Source: Sphingobacterium prati (GTDB taxonomy: Bacteria; Bacteroidota; Bacteroidia; Sphingobacteriales; Sphingobacteriaceae). From it: a stretch of 64,000 bases of DNA. Below are positions 7,257 to 15,860 of the stretch, piece after piece (within the stretch, counting starts at the first letter, position 1; each line of letters opens with the position of its first letter). The notes below the pieces were generated by a model. The model worked only from the letters and a program-made list of their open reading frames with translations, did no database searches and was not told the origin of the DNA. The position numbers and the translations under genes are program-made. Location of the stretch: positions 31,753 through 95,752 of the forward strand of contig NZ_JABJWY010000035.1 of the NCBI RefSeq assembly GCF_013167215.1. Direction: 5' to 3'.

Positions 7257-9833
7257 ATGAAGCAAAGTAAAAATGAAGCCGTCTTTCAGGACGAGGTATT
7301 GACACGCTTTGAGCTTTTCAAAAGTTTGTTTTTAACATTGCCATTTCAACGTGTTAAAGATACAGGAACTTTATTGCCATTTTTTGCGAAGCAATGCGAG
7401 AAGGGTGTTGACCAACATTTGACTCCAGATGAGATCATAAAGAGCTTTTTTGATCAACATGAAGAGTTTTCTTCAGAAGAACAACGTATTGATTTATTGT
7501 TTCGTTTTGTCCAATATATAGAGCGTCAAGTCGTATTGTTTGATGCAATAGAGGATTCGTCATTTCAGATGGTTGGTCGGGGCGACGATGAAAATGTATT
7601 GGGTGCATTGATCAAAAATGCCGAAGGCAACGGCGATATGCGACGGAAAATCGTCGCGAAATTAAAGGATTTTTCAGTTCGTTTGGTACTTACCGCACAC
7701 CCTACTCAATTTTATCCAGGGCCAGTATTGGGGATTATCAATGATTTGATTGATGCGATAAAAACTAATGACCTTCACAGTATACATTTATTATTGCAGC
7801 AGCTTGGCAAAACGCCATTCATCAATAAAAATAAACCCACTCCAGTGGATGAAGCGGCGAGTTTAGCCTGGTTTTTGGAAAATGTATTTTATAAGGTAGC
7901 TTCGGAAATACAGTCTTTTATTGACGACGAATTGGATGTCGATACGGAGGAGGTAAAACAGCTGATCGAGTTGGGCTTTTGGCCAGGTGGGGATCGTGAT
8001 GGAAACCCGAATGTCAGTGTTGAAAGTACCAAGAAAGTCGCGGCTTTATTGCGTACTATTTTGTTTAGATGTTATTACCGAGATTTTCGTATTGTTAGAC
8101 GCCGTATTACATTCAGAGGGGTTGAGGAATATATGGATAACTTGCAGACCTTATTTTATGAAAATAGCTTTAATCCTATTGAAAACCCCGAGGATGAAAC
8201 AGATAATATCATTACAAACTTAAAGGCAATCAAAAATGTGCTAGAAGAATATCACAATGGTCTCTTTGTTGAGATTGTGGATGATTTGCTTCGTAAAGTA
8301 ATGACATTTGGTTGTTTCTTCACGACATTGGATATCAGGCAGGATAGCCGTATCCTCCGGGAAGCAACGAATTACTTGATTCAACGGAATCAGGAGGCTA
8401 CTGGCTTGCCATTGGATTATTTGGAACTGAGTGAAGTCGATAAGCAGAAGGCGTTGAAGTTTAAGGAATTGGATCTCACGGTAGGCGAGGATGCAGATCC
8501 GTTGACGAAAGATACTTCGGGTGTAATCAAATTGCTTAAACAAATCCAACGTTCAGGTTCTGAACGTGCAGCACAGCGTTTTATTATTAGTAATTGTCAA
8601 CAAGCAAGCGATATCCTGGGGTTACGCCAGTTGTTTTTGTGGTCCGGTTGGAAGAAAGATGCGTTGACGATTGATTTTGTTCCATTATTTGAGACAGTGG
8701 ATGATTTGACCAGAGCTGCAGATGTGATGAAGACCTTGTACAGCAATAAAGAATATAAGGCACATTTAAAACGTAGAGGAAATAAACAGACCATTATGTT
8801 GGGCTATTCGGATAGTACAAAAGATGGTGGTTATCTGATGGCCAACTGGTCAATTTATAGAGCGAAAATAGAGTTGACGGCAATTTCCCGAGAATACGAT
8901 GTTGATCTTGTCTTTTTTGATGGTAGAGGTGGGCCTCCAGCGCGTGGTGGTGGTAAAACGCAGCGTTTTTATGCTTCCATGGGTAAAGAAATTGCAAATG
9001 ATCATATCCAATTGACGATCCAGGGACAAACAATCAGTAGTCAATATGGCTCGTTGGATACGGCCCGTTTCAATATAGAACAGCTTCTGCATGCGGGGAT
9101 TATTTCTGATTTAAAACAACGTGTAGGCGATACTTTAACGAAGCATCAACAAGAGATTATCGATAAGTTGGCCGAATTAAGTCATCAAAAATTTATGGGT
9201 CTTCGTACCAATAAGTTGTTTTTACCCTATTTGGAAACGATGTCACCATTGAAAGCACTTTCATCCATCAATATTTCAAGTCGGCCTGTAAAACGGAATT
9301 CTGGACGGGAGTTACGCCTTGAAGATTTACGCGCGATAAGTTTCGTCACTTCGTGGAGTCAGTTGAAGCAGAATATTCCTGGATTTTATGGGGTAGGGAC
9401 TGCCTTGCAGTGGGCCGAGAAAAATAATCTATGGAAGGATGTGCAACAATTGTATATTTCCTCGGGATTCTTCCAGACTTTGATCGACAACTGTATGATG
9501 TCCATGACCAAATCTAATTTTGATATTACAGCCTATATGAAGGAAGATAAAGTGTATGGTGAATTTTGGAAAAACCTCTATGCTGAATATCAGATTACCA
9601 AAGAGTATCTATTAAAGCTTAGTGGCACATCTAAGTTGATGGAAAATTATCCTGTAGACCGTGCTTCTATTTTGGCGCGAGAAAGCATCGTATTGCCTTT
9701 GCTGGTGATCCAACATTATGCGATTCGTGCACTCAATTCGGATAAATTGGATGAGGCACAGCGTGAGGATTATTCAAAACTGATTGCCCGAACAATATTC
9801 GGTGTGATTAATGCAGGAAGAAATGTTGCTTAA
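7257..9833 (+). CDS. ppc: Phosphoenolpyruvate carboxylase
   Basis: PEPC carboxylates PEP with bicarbonate to oxaloacetate, replenishing the TCA cycle. I choose the ATG at 7257 (858 residues); an in-frame TTG at 7233 would add eight residues. Conserved motifs are all present: LTAHPTQ with catalytic His near 148, GGDRDGNPNV, GYSDSTKDGG near 516, and FDGRGGPPARGGG near 555 with the catalytic Arg. The C terminus ends in Asn-Val-Ala, whereas most PEPCs end in Asn-Thr-Gly; the terminal Gly is conserved near the active site in the family. It is a single gene with its own promoter. Confidence 0.96.
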   Translation: MKQSKNEAVFQDEVLTRFELFKSLFLTLPFQRVKDTGTLLPFFAKQCEKGVDQHLTPDEIIKSFFDQHEEFSSEEQRIDLLFRFVQYIERQVVLFDAIEDSSFQMVGRGDDENVLGALIKNAEGNGDMRRKIVAKLKDFSVRLVLTAHPTQFYPGPVLGIINDLIDAIKTNDLHSIHLLLQQLGKTPFINKNKPTPVDEAASLAWFLENVFYKVASEIQSFIDDELDVDTEEVKQLIELGFWPGGDRDGNPNVSVESTKKVAALLRTILFRCYYRDFRIVRRRITFRGVEEYMDNLQTLFYENSFNPIENPEDETDNIITNLKAIKNVLEEYHNGLFVEIVDDLLRKVMTFGCFFTTLDIRQDSRILREATNYLIQRNQEATGLPLDYLELSEVDKQKALKFKELDLTVGEDADPLTKDTSGVIKLLKQIQRSGSERAAQRFIISNCQQASDILGLRQLFLWSGWKKDALTIDFVPLFETVDDLTRAADVMKTLYSNKEYKAHLKRRGNKQTIMLGYSDSTKDGGYLMANWSIYRAKIELTAISREYDVDLVFFDGRGGPPARGGGKTQRFYASMGKEIANDHIQLTIQGQTISSQYGSLDTARFNIEQLLHAGIISDLKQRVGDTLTKHQQEIIDKLAELSHQKFMGLRTNKLFLPYLETMSPLKALSSINISSRPVKRNSGRELRLEDLRAISFVTSWSQLKQNIPGFYGVGTALQWAEKNNLWKDVQQLYISSGFFQTLIDNCMMSMTKSNFDITAYMKEDKVYGEFWKNLYAEYQITKEYLLKLSGTSKLMENYPVDRASILARESIVLPLLVIQHYAIRALNSDKLDEAQREDYSKLIARTIFGVINAGRNVA

Positions 9834-9858
9834 TTTTCGTTTCTTTTCACGGATTAGG

Positions 9859-9889
9859 TTTCGAAGAATGTATATTTTATCTACTTTTG
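9859..9889 (+). promoter_or_regulatory. Predicted promoter of the 9909 lipoprotein gene
   Basis: -7 TACTTTTG (9882-9889) matches TAnnTTTG exactly. TTTC at 9859-9862 is a three-of-four match to the -33 box with the optimal 19-nt spacer. The expected start lies about 14 nt before the ATG. Confidence 0.6.
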
Positions 9890-9908
9890 TATAATTAACA
9901 AAATTGAT

Positions 9909-10457
9909 ATGAAGATTAATAAGTTATTTATTGTAGCTGCTTGTGCGAGTACTTTATTTGCGTCTTGTGGTGAAACAGCTGCAAATAGACAGCGTCAATA
10001 TGCCAATGCATCTTTAGCAGATGGCGATGCCTTTGCCATGATTAAATTCGTTGGAGAGAATGGCAACTATTTAGTAAATCTTGCTGATGTGGCTGCAAAG
10101 CAATCCGCATCAACAGAGGTGAAGAATGTAGCAGCTAAAATTAAAGAAGCTTATGCTACTGTATTGCCTGAGTTAGATGGTTTGGCAAAAGAATTACATG
10201 TTGGCGAGGCACAACGTGGGGTACCAGCGCTTCAAGTTCCGGTTTCAATTGTAGGATCAGATAGTACTACGGTATTCAATGATAAAGCATTCTTGGCATT
10301 GGTCGTAGAAAAACAAGGTGAGATCAACAGCAGATTATCTCATGAAGAGCATAATACGAACAAAGCTGTAATTCATATTTCAGAGGAATCTTTGAAGAAA
10401 GTTGAAGAAATCTATAAATTGGCTGGTGGGAAAGTTGAAGAACATGGCCATCACTAA
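9909..10457 (+). CDS. Putative lipoprotein, DUF4142-like
   Basis: A 182-residue protein with a signal peptide and lipobox (LFAS-C, lipidated Cys at about residue 20). It is therefore predicted to be anchored in a membrane facing the periplasm or the cell surface. The mature part is mostly helical and resembles the ferritin-like DUF4142 family only in general layout: a helical pair around residues 40-90, an Asp-Lys-Ala-Phe-Leu motif near 122 and a HEEHNT segment near 140. The end is His-rich (EEHGHH). No function is known and the family assignment is tentative. Confidence 0.6.
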   Translation: MKINKLFIVAACASTLFASCGETAANRQRQYANASLADGDAFAMIKFVGENGNYLVNLADVAAKQSASTEVKNVAAKIKEAYATVLPELDGLAKELHVGEAQRGVPALQVPVSIVGSDSTTVFNDKAFLALVVEKQGEINSRLSHEEHNTNKAVIHISEESLKKVEEIYKLAGGKVEEHGHH

Positions 10458-10478
10458 GTAAAACTAATATACTGGAAG

Positions 10479-10512
10479 AGGAATATTTACTAAGTAGATA
10501 TTCCTTTTTTTA
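10479..10512 (+). terminator. Intrinsic terminator after the lipoprotein gene
   Basis: AGGAATAT (10479-10486) pairs with ATATTCCT (10498-10505), extended inside the loop by TACT/AGTA, and is followed by a run of seven or more T. Confidence 0.8.
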
Positions 10513-10751
10513 TGCTTTTGTTTTCCTAATTATCATCGTGAAGGTAGTCGCTCCAAAGTTCATCCTTTAGGTGTATGCCTAAATTGAACTTTATTTTGAG
10601 ATGAGAAAGATACTTTGTGGAGTACAAGAATTGAAAAGAAAGATTTGTCGAGTTGTTAAATTAATAATAACTTAACATTCGTATAATACAGTTATTAATT
10701 ACTGTGTTTATTTTAGCATGATTTAATCAACTAATTGAAAGAAACAAAAAC

Positions 10752-11630
10752 GTGAGATACGCTGCTATAGATATAGGGTCCAATGCGGTCCGCCTTTTGA
10801 TCGCTGATATCATTGGGCACAAAGAGCAATATAATTTTAAAAAGAATACACTTTTGCGAGTTCCATTACGTTTGGGCGATGATGCATTTATACATCAGGA
10901 AATTTCCCCTAGAAAGGCAGAGAGTTTGATAAAAACCATGAAAGCATTCCGTGAATTGATGGATGTATATCAGGTGGAAGATTATATGGCCTGTGCAACA
11001 TCGGCGATGCGCGACGCTAAAAACGGAGCTGATATTGTTGCAGAAGTTCGGAGGAATGGAATCAATATAGATATCATCGAGGGTGCTAAGGAGGCGGAAA
11101 TTATCTACAATAGCCATTGGGATAATAAGATTGAAAAGGACAAGGTATACCTTTATATAGATGTAGGCGGCGGAAGTACAGAGTTGTCTTTATTTGCCAA
11201 TGGTGTCTTGGTGAATTCCAGGTCCTTTAATCTAGGTACAATACGCATTTTGGACAATCAGGATAATCCCGAAACCTGGGATGAACTCAAGGAGTGGGTT
11301 CGGAGCAATACCCATATGTATAAACAGGTTATTGGCATCGGGACCGGAGGAAATATTAATAAATTAGCACGACTATCCGATGAAAAAGTTGATAAGCCGT
11401 TGTCATATGCTAAATTAAAAGCTGTTTATGAGCATTTGGCTTCATTCTCATTAAAAGAACGTATTATTTTGTTGGGGCTCAATGAAGACAGGGCTGATGT
11501 CATTATTCCGGCAAGTGAGATTTTTTTGACAATTATGAAGCATGGCAGACTAAAACAGATCATTGTACCCCGGGTTGGTTTGGTTGATGGTGTAATTAGA
11601 ACCTTGATCAATAGGAATTTAGTGAAATAA
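10752..11630 (+). CDS. Ppx/GppA-family phosphatase (exopolyphosphatase-like)
   Basis: A 292-residue protein of the ASKHA fold that hydrolyses inorganic polyphosphate and/or pppGpp in characterised members. The start is GTG. The N-terminal phosphate-1 motif AAIDIGSNAVRLLI and the phosphate-2 motif YIDVGGGSTELSLF (about residues 135-148) are intact, as is GIGTGGNINKLARL near 198. It has only the catalytic core and lacks the C-terminal HD-like domain of E. coli Ppx, as is usual for the short form. Which substrate it prefers cannot be read. No ppk gene is adjacent. Confidence 0.88.
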   Translation: MRYAAIDIGSNAVRLLIADIIGHKEQYNFKKNTLLRVPLRLGDDAFIHQEISPRKAESLIKTMKAFRELMDVYQVEDYMACATSAMRDAKNGADIVAEVRRNGINIDIIEGAKEAEIIYNSHWDNKIEKDKVYLYIDVGGGSTELSLFANGVLVNSRSFNLGTIRILDNQDNPETWDELKEWVRSNTHMYKQVIGIGTGGNINKLARLSDEKVDKPLSYAKLKAVYEHLASFSLKERIILLGLNEDRADVIIPASEIFLTIMKHGRLKQIIVPRVGLVDGVIRTLINRNLVK

Positions 11631-11652
11631 AGCATTAAAAAGTATTTTTCGC

Positions 11653-11683
11653 CTTGCAAAAGAAGTAAAAATCTTTATTTTTG
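11653..11683 (+). promoter_or_regulatory. Promoter of tRNA-Leu
   Basis: -33 CTTG (11653-11656), 19-nt spacer, perfect -7 TATTTTTG (11676-11683). The predicted start is about 15 nt before the mature tRNA. Confidence 0.75.
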
Positions 11684-11704
11684 TGATACCAAAGGCGAAT
11701 ATGA

Positions 11705-11788
11705 GCCCAGGTGGCGAAATTGGTAGACGCACCATCTTGAGGGGGTGGCGCTCGTATGGGCGTGGCAGTTCGAATCTGCTCCTGGGCA
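11705..11788 (+). tRNA. tRNA-Leu, anticodon GAG
   Basis: An 84-nt class II tRNA. Acceptor GCCCAGG pairs with CCTGGGC (11781-11787), discriminator A. The anticodon stem CCATC/GGTGG encloses loop TTGAGGG, giving anticodon GAG (reads CUC/CUU). A long variable arm (GCGCTCGTATGGGCGT region) and T loop TTCGAAT complete it. CCA is not encoded. Confidence 0.95.
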
Positions 11789-11792
11789 CTTT

Positions 11793-11852
11793 AAAAATGG
11801 GAAAAAGGCTAAATCTTCAACTAAGATTTAGCCTTTTTCCCATTTTTAGCAT
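11793..11852. terminator. Long bidirectional terminator, 25-bp perfect stem
   Basis: Positions 11793-11817 and 11823-11847 are perfect reverse complements (25 bp) around a 5-nt loop. The outer arms are A-rich on the left and T-rich on the right, so the hairpin can end tRNA-Leu transcription on the plus strand and the SRPBCC gene on the minus strand. Confidence 0.85.
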
Positions 11853-11891
11853 TATGTCCACTCTTGTGTAATAAATGGGCGCTGCCAATAA

Positions 11892-12341
11892 TTATTTTTC
11901 ACTGATTTCTTTCAGAATTTGTAAAGCTTTTGGCCAGGCTTCGTCAAAATACTCCAAATATTCCTCATTGGTATCCACATCGACCTTTACTAATGTTTTA
12001 CTGCCAAGATCCTCAAAGGTGTAATTTTCAAATGAACCAGCCCATGCTTCGACTGCCGGGCCTTCCGTAACTTCTTTGCCCTTGTCTAGTATGCCGTAGT
12101 GACGAATAGATATGTATTTATTGGGAATATTTTCGGCTATCTCCGCGACCATACCTTCTTTTTCACCATTTTGGTTGATGCCCGTAAAATAAATCTTCGC
12201 TCCTTTGTCCCAACTGCCCTCGAAATCGGAAGTTGGATTAAAAGCGGTTGTCCATTGTTTGTATGTGTCTTTTCCAAGCATGGTTTTAAATACCTGATCA
12301 ACGGGAGCGTCGATGGTGATCTGATAATTCATTTTTTTCAT
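11892..12341 (-). CDS. SRPBCC (AHSA1/START-like) domain protein
   Basis: A 149-residue cytoplasmic protein filling one SRPBCC helix-grip domain. It opens with a strand and the pattern TIDAPVDQVFKTMLG. The middle has the TSDFEGSWDKGAKIYFTG segment and the C-terminal helix ends in WPKALQILKEI. Such proteins bind hydrophobic ligands or act as Hsp90 co-chaperone-like factors; no ligand can be assigned. It lies 4 nt after the DinB-family gene on the same strand, so the two are very probably co-transcribed. Confidence 0.82.
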   Translation of the reverse strand: MKKMNYQITIDAPVDQVFKTMLGKDTYKQWTTAFNPTSDFEGSWDKGAKIYFTGINQNGEKEGMVAEIAENIPNKYISIRHYGILDKGKEVTEGPAVEAWAGSFENYTFEDLGSKTLVKVDVDTNEEYLEYFDEAWPKALQILKEISEK

Positions 12342-12345
12342 CTTC

Positions 12346-13014
12346 TTATTTTTTTGGAAAGTTAGGATCTGCTTTTACCTCTGCAATCTGTTTGGTATGT
12401 CGGGCACAATGAGCGGCAATAAACATCAAGCCTTGGTAACCATCTACGACGCCTGTCGGATAATCGTTGATATGGTTGCGTAGATCTTTAGCATCCGATT
12501 TCTTAATGTAATCAATGACTGGTTGTCGCGCAGCATGAAAATCAGCTAAAGCAGTCTTTGTATCTTTATACACGCCACTGGGCTGAAGTTCTTTAGGGGC
12601 CTGAAATTTGTGACTTCGATCCGTAAGTGTCGTTTTTAAATTGTCGTCCGACATTTTCACTTCACTTCTTCTCTCGGGCTGAGGTGCCTTTGTCAAGGCT
12701 GTCTTTGCCATATCAAATATCATGCGTTCAGACAATACGATATGTTCGAGGCATTGACTGATAGACCATTTGTCTGGAGCAGGTTTGAACTGTAACTGAG
12801 CCTCACTAAGTCCTGCGATTTGTTTTTCGAGTTCTTTGGTCGTCTGATCGAAGTACTGCAATAGAGAATCTGTACCTTGACCAGCTGTGAACGAAGTATG
12901 CTCAATCGCTTCAATAGGATTGTTTTGAAGTCCAGTTTGTTGTTTTGCTGGGGCTGTCGACAGGAGTGCGGCACTGAAGCCGGCAATCGCTATCATATTC
13001 ATAATCCGGTGCAT
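12346..13014 (-). CDS. Exported DinB-like (DinB_2) putative metal-dependent hydrolase
   Basis: A 222-residue protein with a likely N-terminal signal segment (residues about 1-23, ending near Ala-Pro-Ala-Lys), then a four-helix DinB/YfiT-type domain (about 50-215). Candidate metal ligands are His in CLEHIVLSERM (near 88) and the pair in AAHCARHTKQI near the C terminus, the usual three-His arrangement. DinB-fold proteins include bacillithiol and mycothiol transferases; an exported version is less common and its substrate is unknown. First gene of a likely two-gene unit with the SRPBCC protein. Confidence 0.78.
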   Translation of the reverse strand: MHRIMNMIAIAGFSAALLSTAPAKQQTGLQNNPIEAIEHTSFTAGQGTDSLLQYFDQTTKELEKQIAGLSEAQLQFKPAPDKWSISQCLEHIVLSERMIFDMAKTALTKAPQPERRSEVKMSDDNLKTTLTDRSHKFQAPKELQPSGVYKDTKTALADFHAARQPVIDYIKKSDAKDLRNHINDYPTGVVDGYQGLMFIAAHCARHTKQIAEVKADPNFPKK

Positions 13015-13337
13015 AGTTGTATTTTTTTAATTGTTTAATGTCACTTTACCTTTACAATTATAATGCATTTTTGTTTTTTTATTCTTTGCATAAGACAAGA
13101 AAAATCATATATCAGAAGCATTCAAAGCACCGCAAACAACCAAGTGGATCGGCGAAGATGATATCTGAGTATTAATTCCTTAGAATCAGCAAATCCATTA
13201 TGGAGTGTGTATGGAATCAGCATGTATTGAGATGGTTGTAGAGCATAGGACGTATGTTGAGAATAGCGTATGAACAGCAAGTTGACGTAAATTTTGAAAA
13301 AGTGATGATTTGAACAATATTTTATATGAAATGAACA

Positions 13338-13368
13338 ATTGATTTGTAAAATGTGAGTCCTACCTTTG
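13338..13368 (+). promoter_or_regulatory. Orphan promoter in the 13.0-13.6 kb gap
   Basis: -33-like ATTG (13338-13341), 19-nt spacer, perfect -7 TACCTTTG (13361-13368). No protein gene follows on this strand; what follows is the hairpin pair ending in a T run. Confidence 0.5.
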
Positions 13369-13373
13369 AAATG

Positions 13374-13478
13374 GTTGGTGATGGTTAATGCATGGACGAT
13401 AGTGGATATCGTCCGTCGCTAGCCGTACATAGCACCCATATTTTAACCGGCAGGGTAGCTATGGCGGCTAGCTTTTTA
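13374..13478 (+). ncRNA. Candidate small structured RNA (~100 nt)
   Basis: The 557-bp gap between the DinB and Fe-S genes holds, after an orphan promoter, two adjacent hairpins. One is GGACGATA/TATCGTCC (13394-13414, 8 bp). The other is a long one, 13418-13472, with outer stem GCTAGCCG/CGGCTAGC and an inner stem CATAGC-ACCC/GGGT-A-GCTATG with one bulge. TTTTT follows immediately, as in an intrinsic terminator. A 13-codon ORF (ATG 13381) overlaps the first hairpin but no gene follows it. I do not recognise a known RNA family. The rest of the gap (13015-13337) shows nothing I can support. Confidence 0.45.
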
Positions 13479-13504
13479 CCAATGTTAAAGGAGTCTTCTT
13501 TTAG

Positions 13505-13538
13505 CAAAAAAAAGGCTTGATCTACGGATCAAGCCTTT
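13505..13538 (-). terminator. Intrinsic terminator of the Fe-S gene pair
   Basis: AAAGGCTTGATC (13511-13522) pairs perfectly with GATCAAGCCTTT (13527-13538) around a 4-nt loop. On the minus strand it is followed by a T tract, 34 bp past the stop of the CCG-domain protein. Confidence 0.85.
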
Positions 13539-13571
13539 CTTTCGTTATATAGTAACTTACGAACTAAAATT

Positions 13572-14369
13572 TTAAAGTTTATTTGCGCGGGCTGTTATTT
13601 CAGCGATATCGAGCACCTCTATTTCGGACTCTTTGTCTTTTATTTTCACACCGTCCTTCAACATCGTCATACAGAAAGGACACGCTGCTGCAACAACTTG
13701 AGGCTGTACCGAAATTACCTCTTCAATACGTTCAATATTAATATCTTTTTTACCAGGTTCGGGTTCTTTAAACATTTGGCCGCCTCCAGCGCCACAGCAC
13801 AATCCATTGCTTTTACAACGTTTCAATTCAACCAGTTGTGCATCTAAGCTTTCAAGCACTTTTCGAGGTGCTTCATAAACTTCGTTTGCACGACCTAAAT
13901 AGCATGGATCATGATAAGTGATCTTTTTACCCTTGAATACGTTGTTATCAGCAAGTTTTAATTTGCCTTCGTCGATGAGACTCTGGATCAACTGCGTGTG
14001 ATGGATGACCTCATAATTACCTCCCAAAGCGGGGTATTCATTTTTAAGCGTGTTAAAACAGTGCGGACAAGCGGTGACAATCTTTTTGATTTCATAGCCA
14101 TTCAATACCTCAATATTCATCATAGCCTGCATTTGAAATAAAAATTCATTCCCGCTTCGTTTGGCAGGATCGCCCGTGCAACTTTCTTCAGTTCCAAGGA
14201 TTGCATAGTTGATCCCAACATGTTTGAGAATTCGACAAATGTCACGTGTTATTTTTTGGGCACGCTCGTCAAAACTACCAGCACAACCCACCCAAAATAA
14301 GATATCAGGAGTTTCTCCTCTAGCTAACAGTTCGGCGACTGTTGGAACTTTTAATTCATTTTCCATCAT
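13572..14369 (-). CDS. CCG-domain Fe-S protein (HdrB/GlcF-like subunit)
   Basis: A 265-residue cytoplasmic protein with two cysteine-rich CCG domains, as in heterodisulfide reductase subunit B and GlcF/LutA. The first half has WVGCAGSFDER near residue 27 and VTACPHCFNTL. The second has LKRCKSNGLCCGAGGGQMF and AAACPFCMTMLKDG. In HdrB such cysteines bind noncubane iron-sulfur clusters at the site of disulfide chemistry. The gene starts 4 nt after its partner, the membrane ferredoxin-like protein, so the two form one electron-transfer unit. The donor and acceptor are unknown; no flavin-containing partner is encoded here. Confidence 0.85.
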   Translation of the reverse strand: MMENELKVPTVAELLARGETPDILFWVGCAGSFDERAQKITRDICRILKHVGINYAILGTEESCTGDPAKRSGNEFLFQMQAMMNIEVLNGYEIKKIVTACPHCFNTLKNEYPALGGNYEVIHHTQLIQSLIDEGKLKLADNNVFKGKKITYHDPCYLGRANEVYEAPRKVLESLDAQLVELKRCKSNGLCCGAGGGQMFKEPEPGKKDINIERIEEVISVQPQVVAAACPFCMTMLKDGVKIKDKESEIEVLDIAEITARANKL

Positions 14370-14373
14370 TTAA

Positions 14374-15672
14374 CTATTGTTGTTGCGTCCAATTTGCACG
14401 ATCCATTTGAGCATACTTCCACGGAGCGCCATTATTCTCAATATTTCCAAACATATTATTAATACTTGTCGGCGCCTGAGATTCCTCCATTACTGCAAAG
14501 CGGCGAAGTTCTATGATAATATCTAATGGATTAATATTGACTGGACATTGTTCTACACAGGCATTACAGCTTGTGCACGCCCATAATTCTTCTCTACTGA
14601 TATAAGTGTCAATAAGCGACTTGCCATCGGCTACAAAGGCGCCATTTGCCTTAATATTGTTACCCACTTCTATTACTCTATCCCTTGTATCCATCATTAT
14701 TTTTCGAGGAGACAATAGTTTTCCCGTGATATTGGCTGGGCACGAGGAAGTACATCGGCCACATTCGGTACATGTGTAGGCATCCAAAAGGTTTTTCCAT
14801 GTTAAATCTTGAACATCTTTAGCGCCAAAGCGAGCTGTTGCATCTGAATTTGGTGGAGTAAAAGCTGGATCAAGCATGGCTTTAACTTCGTTGGTTACCG
14901 CAGCCATATTTGATAATTTTCCCTTGGCATCCAAACTTGAAAAATATGTGTTTGGGAAAGCAAGAATAATATGCAGGTGTTTCGAATAGGGGAGGTAATT
15001 TAAAAATGCCAATACACCTAAAATATGGAACCACCAACAACACCTTTCAATGCTATATAATGTTGCTGTGGCGGTCGGGAGATAAGGTAACAAATAATGA
15101 CTCACTGGAAACGAACCAACCGATTTAAAATGTTCAAAACCGTAAAGCTGCAATTTTAGATCAGTTGCATTCATTAAAAGGAAAGCCGACATGAGCAGGA
15201 TTTCAGTAACTAGAATAATATTAGCGTCTGTTTTAGGCCAATTATTAAGTTCTTTACTGTTTAAACGATTTATCTTAATGACATTTCTTCGAATAAGGAA
15301 TACCAGACAGGATAATAATACCCCGAGGGCCAGCCACTCAAATGAACCAATCAAAAAATTATAAAAACTCCCCAAAAACGAAAAGATCCGATGGGTTCCG
15401 AATAAGCCATCGATAACAATTTCCAGCATTTCAATATTGATAATTACGAAGCCCAAATAGACAAATAGGTGTAGAATGGCGGGAGTAACCCTTTTGAACA
15501 TCTTTTTTTGTCCAAAAGCAACTAAAATCATCGTCTTCCAACGTTCTGCCGGCCTGTCTGAACGATCTACATCTCTACCCAATTTGATATTATTATAGAT
15601 CTGGCGTGCATTCTTAGCGAAGAAGAATAATGCACCAAAAAAACAAATTGCAAATATTAGTTGACCTATCAT
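14374..15672 (-). CDS. Membrane-anchored 4Fe-4S dicluster protein (HdrD/NarI-like electron-transfer subunit)
   Basis: A 432-residue protein. The N-terminal half contains about five to six hydrophobic segments (residues about 1-25, 65-90, 100-125, 150-170 and 205-230) resembling the respiratory cytochrome b (NarI-like) anchor. The C-terminal half carries two 4Fe-4S ferredoxin motifs, CTECGRCTSSCP near residue 305 and CTSCNACVEQCP near 365. Together with the downstream CCG-domain protein it forms a Bacteroidota version of a membrane-bound HdrDE-like module, which would pass electrons between the quinone pool and a cytoplasmic partner. Electron direction is inference. Confidence 0.83.
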   Translation of the reverse strand: MIGQLIFAICFFGALFFFAKNARQIYNNIKLGRDVDRSDRPAERWKTMILVAFGQKKMFKRVTPAILHLFVYLGFVIINIEMLEIVIDGLFGTHRIFSFLGSFYNFLIGSFEWLALGVLLSCLVFLIRRNVIKINRLNSKELNNWPKTDANIILVTEILLMSAFLLMNATDLKLQLYGFEHFKSVGSFPVSHYLLPYLPTATATLYSIERCCWWFHILGVLAFLNYLPYSKHLHIILAFPNTYFSSLDAKGKLSNMAAVTNEVKAMLDPAFTPPNSDATARFGAKDVQDLTWKNLLDAYTCTECGRCTSSCPANITGKLLSPRKIMMDTRDRVIEVGNNIKANGAFVADGKSLIDTYISREELWACTSCNACVEQCPVNINPLDIIIELRRFAVMEESQAPTSINNMFGNIENNGAPWKYAQMDRANWTQQQ

Positions 15673-15860
15673 ATGCTAGACTATTGGTTATATAACAAAT
15701 ATACCATATTATTTTTGTTATGCTAACATAATAAAAATAAATCAAAAAATGAGATTTATTGCGTCATTTCTGTCGGAATTTATTGACCGAGACGGGAAAT
15801 GCTGTGTAGGAAACTTCCAAGAATTGTCGTGGTTCTTGGAAGCTGAGATCATTTGTATAA

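Noticed and set aside
11683..11871. 62-codon ORF on the plus strand
   Set aside because: It runs through tRNA-Leu and its terminator.
13381..13422. 13-codon ORF as a leader peptide before the long hairpin
   Set aside because: No gene follows on that strand to be attenuated and no clustered codons are present; kept only as part of the small RNA candidate.
13418..13472. The long hairpin as an integron attC or IS end
   Set aside because: No attC core sequences, no integrase or transposase, and no target duplication nearby.
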